Program-made: the position numbers and the translations under genes
Shown here: positions 13,076 to 13,865 of the stretch, piece by piece
Numbering within the stretch: the first letter of the stretch is position 1
Layout: each line of letters begins with the position of its first letter
NCBI GenBank assembly: GCA_913009475.1
Contig: CAJVYJ010000031.1
Span: 1-13,865 of the forward strand
DNA from: an uncultured Actinomycetes bacterium
Lineage (GTDB): Bacteria; Actinomycetota; Aquicultoria; CAJVYJ01
DNA: 13,865 bases
Direction: 5' to 3'
Notes under the pieces: model-generated
Told to the model about the DNA's origin: nothing
The model's database searches: none
Seen by the model: only the letters and a program-made list of their open reading frames with translations

Positions 13076-13301
13076 AATAATGTGTTAAAAAGTCTAGAGT
13101 CTAATATAAAGCGCAATAAGATGCTCAACACCCCCACCCCAACCCTCCCCCGTCAAGGGGTAGGGAGAAAATCCGGGCGGAGATAAACTGACACGCTACA
13201 CATTTTACGCTATAAAGAAACGTTTCTCGCGCAAAGCAAGCTTTACGACTACACGCTCTTCCCGGGCCTGACCGGCTTAAATCCGCAATCCAATCTCCCC
13301 T
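13076..13301. repeat. Repeat-bearing gap between prfB and transketolase pair
   Basis: No gene is seen. It contains a C-rich/G-rich repeat (13128-13165) directly followed by the second copy of cgggcggagataaact (13174-13189). I see no clear terminator for prfB and no clear promoter for the transketolase genes. Confidence 0.7.
13128..13165. repeat. C-rich/G-rich dispersed repeat, copy 3
   Basis: It starts acacccccacccc like the copies at 2079 and 11105. The arms ccctcccc and ggggtaggg pair with one bulged base. It has the same orientation as copy 2, and the two bracket the transketolase genes. Confidence 0.8.
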
Positions 13302-13850
13302 CTACGCTCCCTTCCCCTCTCCCCGCATATGGCGCCAACGATGCCATGCCTGTATAAACGGGTCCAGCTCTCCGTCGAGAACCGCTTGAGCGTTACCTTT
13401 TTCTTCTCCGGTGCGATGGTCCTTGACTAAAGTATACGGCTGTAACACATAGGAGCGGATCTGACTTCCCCAGGCGATATCACGCTTCCGGCCCCTGGCC
13501 GCCTCCTGCTCCTTTTCTCTGGCCTCTAATTCTCGTTCATACAAACGGCTTTTTAATATCTTTAAAGCCGTCTCTTTATTTTGTAATTGCGAGCGCTCAT
13601 TTTGGCATTGGACAACAATACCGGTCGGCTGGTGAACAATGCGCACGGCTGAATCGGTCACATTGACGTGTTGCCCGCCGGCCCCGCTGGACCGATAGGT
13701 TTCAATCCTTAAATCTTTCAGGTCCAAATTGATGGTAATGCTATCGTCAACAGCAGGGATAACATCCACGGACGCAAATGAGGTATGGCGACGCTTACCG
13801 GCGTCAAATGGAGAAATACGCACTAAACGATGGACGCCTCTTTCCGCTTG
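13302..13850 (-). CDS. prfB: Peptide chain release factor 2 (RF2), C-terminal part, truncated at contig end
   Basis: RF2 ends translation at UGA and UAA codons. About 183 residues of the C-terminal part are present. RISPFDAGKRRHTSF contains the SPF tripeptide that reads the stop codon and separates RF2 from RF1 (PxT). GAGGQHVN holds the GGQ motif that triggers peptide release. The C-terminus is complete and ends with a TAG stop. The N-terminal half, including any programmed frameshift site, lies off the window. The frame runs on through 13851-13865, but those bases match a sequencing adapter, so the apparent N-terminal residues MLFRS are not part of the protein. It is the first gene of the minus-strand series. 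Confidence 0.94.
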   Translation of the reverse strand, partial: QAERGVHRLVRISPFDAGKRRHTSFASVDVIPAVDDSITINLDLKDLRIETYRSSGAGGQHVNVTDSAVRIVHQPTGIVVQCQNERSQLQNKETALKILKSRLYERELEAREKEQEAARGRKRDIAWGSQIRSYVLQPYTLVKDHRTGEEKGNAQAVLDGELDPFIQAWHRWRHMRGEGKGA

Positions 13851-13865
13851 AGATCGGAAGAGCAC
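13851..13865. other. Illumina adapter sequence at contig end (artefact)
   Basis: The last 15 bases, agatcggaagagcac, are the start of the standard Illumina TruSeq read-through adapter. They end the contig in the middle of prfB. In the prfB reading frame they translate as a false VLFRS/MLFRS start, replacing native RF2 sequence. This is not biological DNA of the organism. Confidence 0.95.

Overview
The window is a bacterial chromosome segment of moderate GC content, almost certainly a metagenomic or draft contig, because its last 15 bases (13851-13865) match the common Illumina adapter. Gene order (prfB, then ftsE-ftsX, a cell-wall peptidase, rnr, smpB and ssrA, all on the minus strand) and the actinobacterial-looking FtsE sequence, especially its C-terminal tail, suggest a low-GC, deep-branching member of Actinomycetota. 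A Bacillota-like lineage is less likely but not excluded, and I cannot name a genus.

Layout from right to left, in the direction of the minus-strand genes: the 3' part of prfB (release factor 2), cut off by the adapter; a two-gene split transketolase (N-terminal then C-terminal subunit); a tight cluster ftsE-ftsX-M23 endopeptidase-S41 protease, which is a cell-division and wall-remodelling module; rnr (RNase R); a plus-strand mercury-resistance cassette; then smpB and ssrA (tmRNA). RNase R, SmpB and tmRNA work together in ribosome rescue and in degrading the faulty mRNA.

The mercury cassette sits between rnr and smpB on the opposite strand. It has an ArsR-family regulator with three candidate metal-binding cysteines, a MerT-MerP fusion transporter and a mercuric reductase that lacks the N-terminal metal-binding domain. 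No merB is present in the window. The merTP-merA pair is bracketed by a perfect 35-bp direct repeat, so it looks like acquired cargo.

The gaps between genes are full of short dispersed repeats: 'attcccg...cgggaatgaca' elements, C-rich/G-rich hairpin elements, a 25-bp tandem array, a 104-bp direct repeat between tmRNA and smpB, and a possible 127-bp MITE-like element touching the 3' end of tmRNA. I see no convincing new multi-gene system. The most unusual material is this repeat architecture and the redistribution of metal-binding domains in the mercury cassette.
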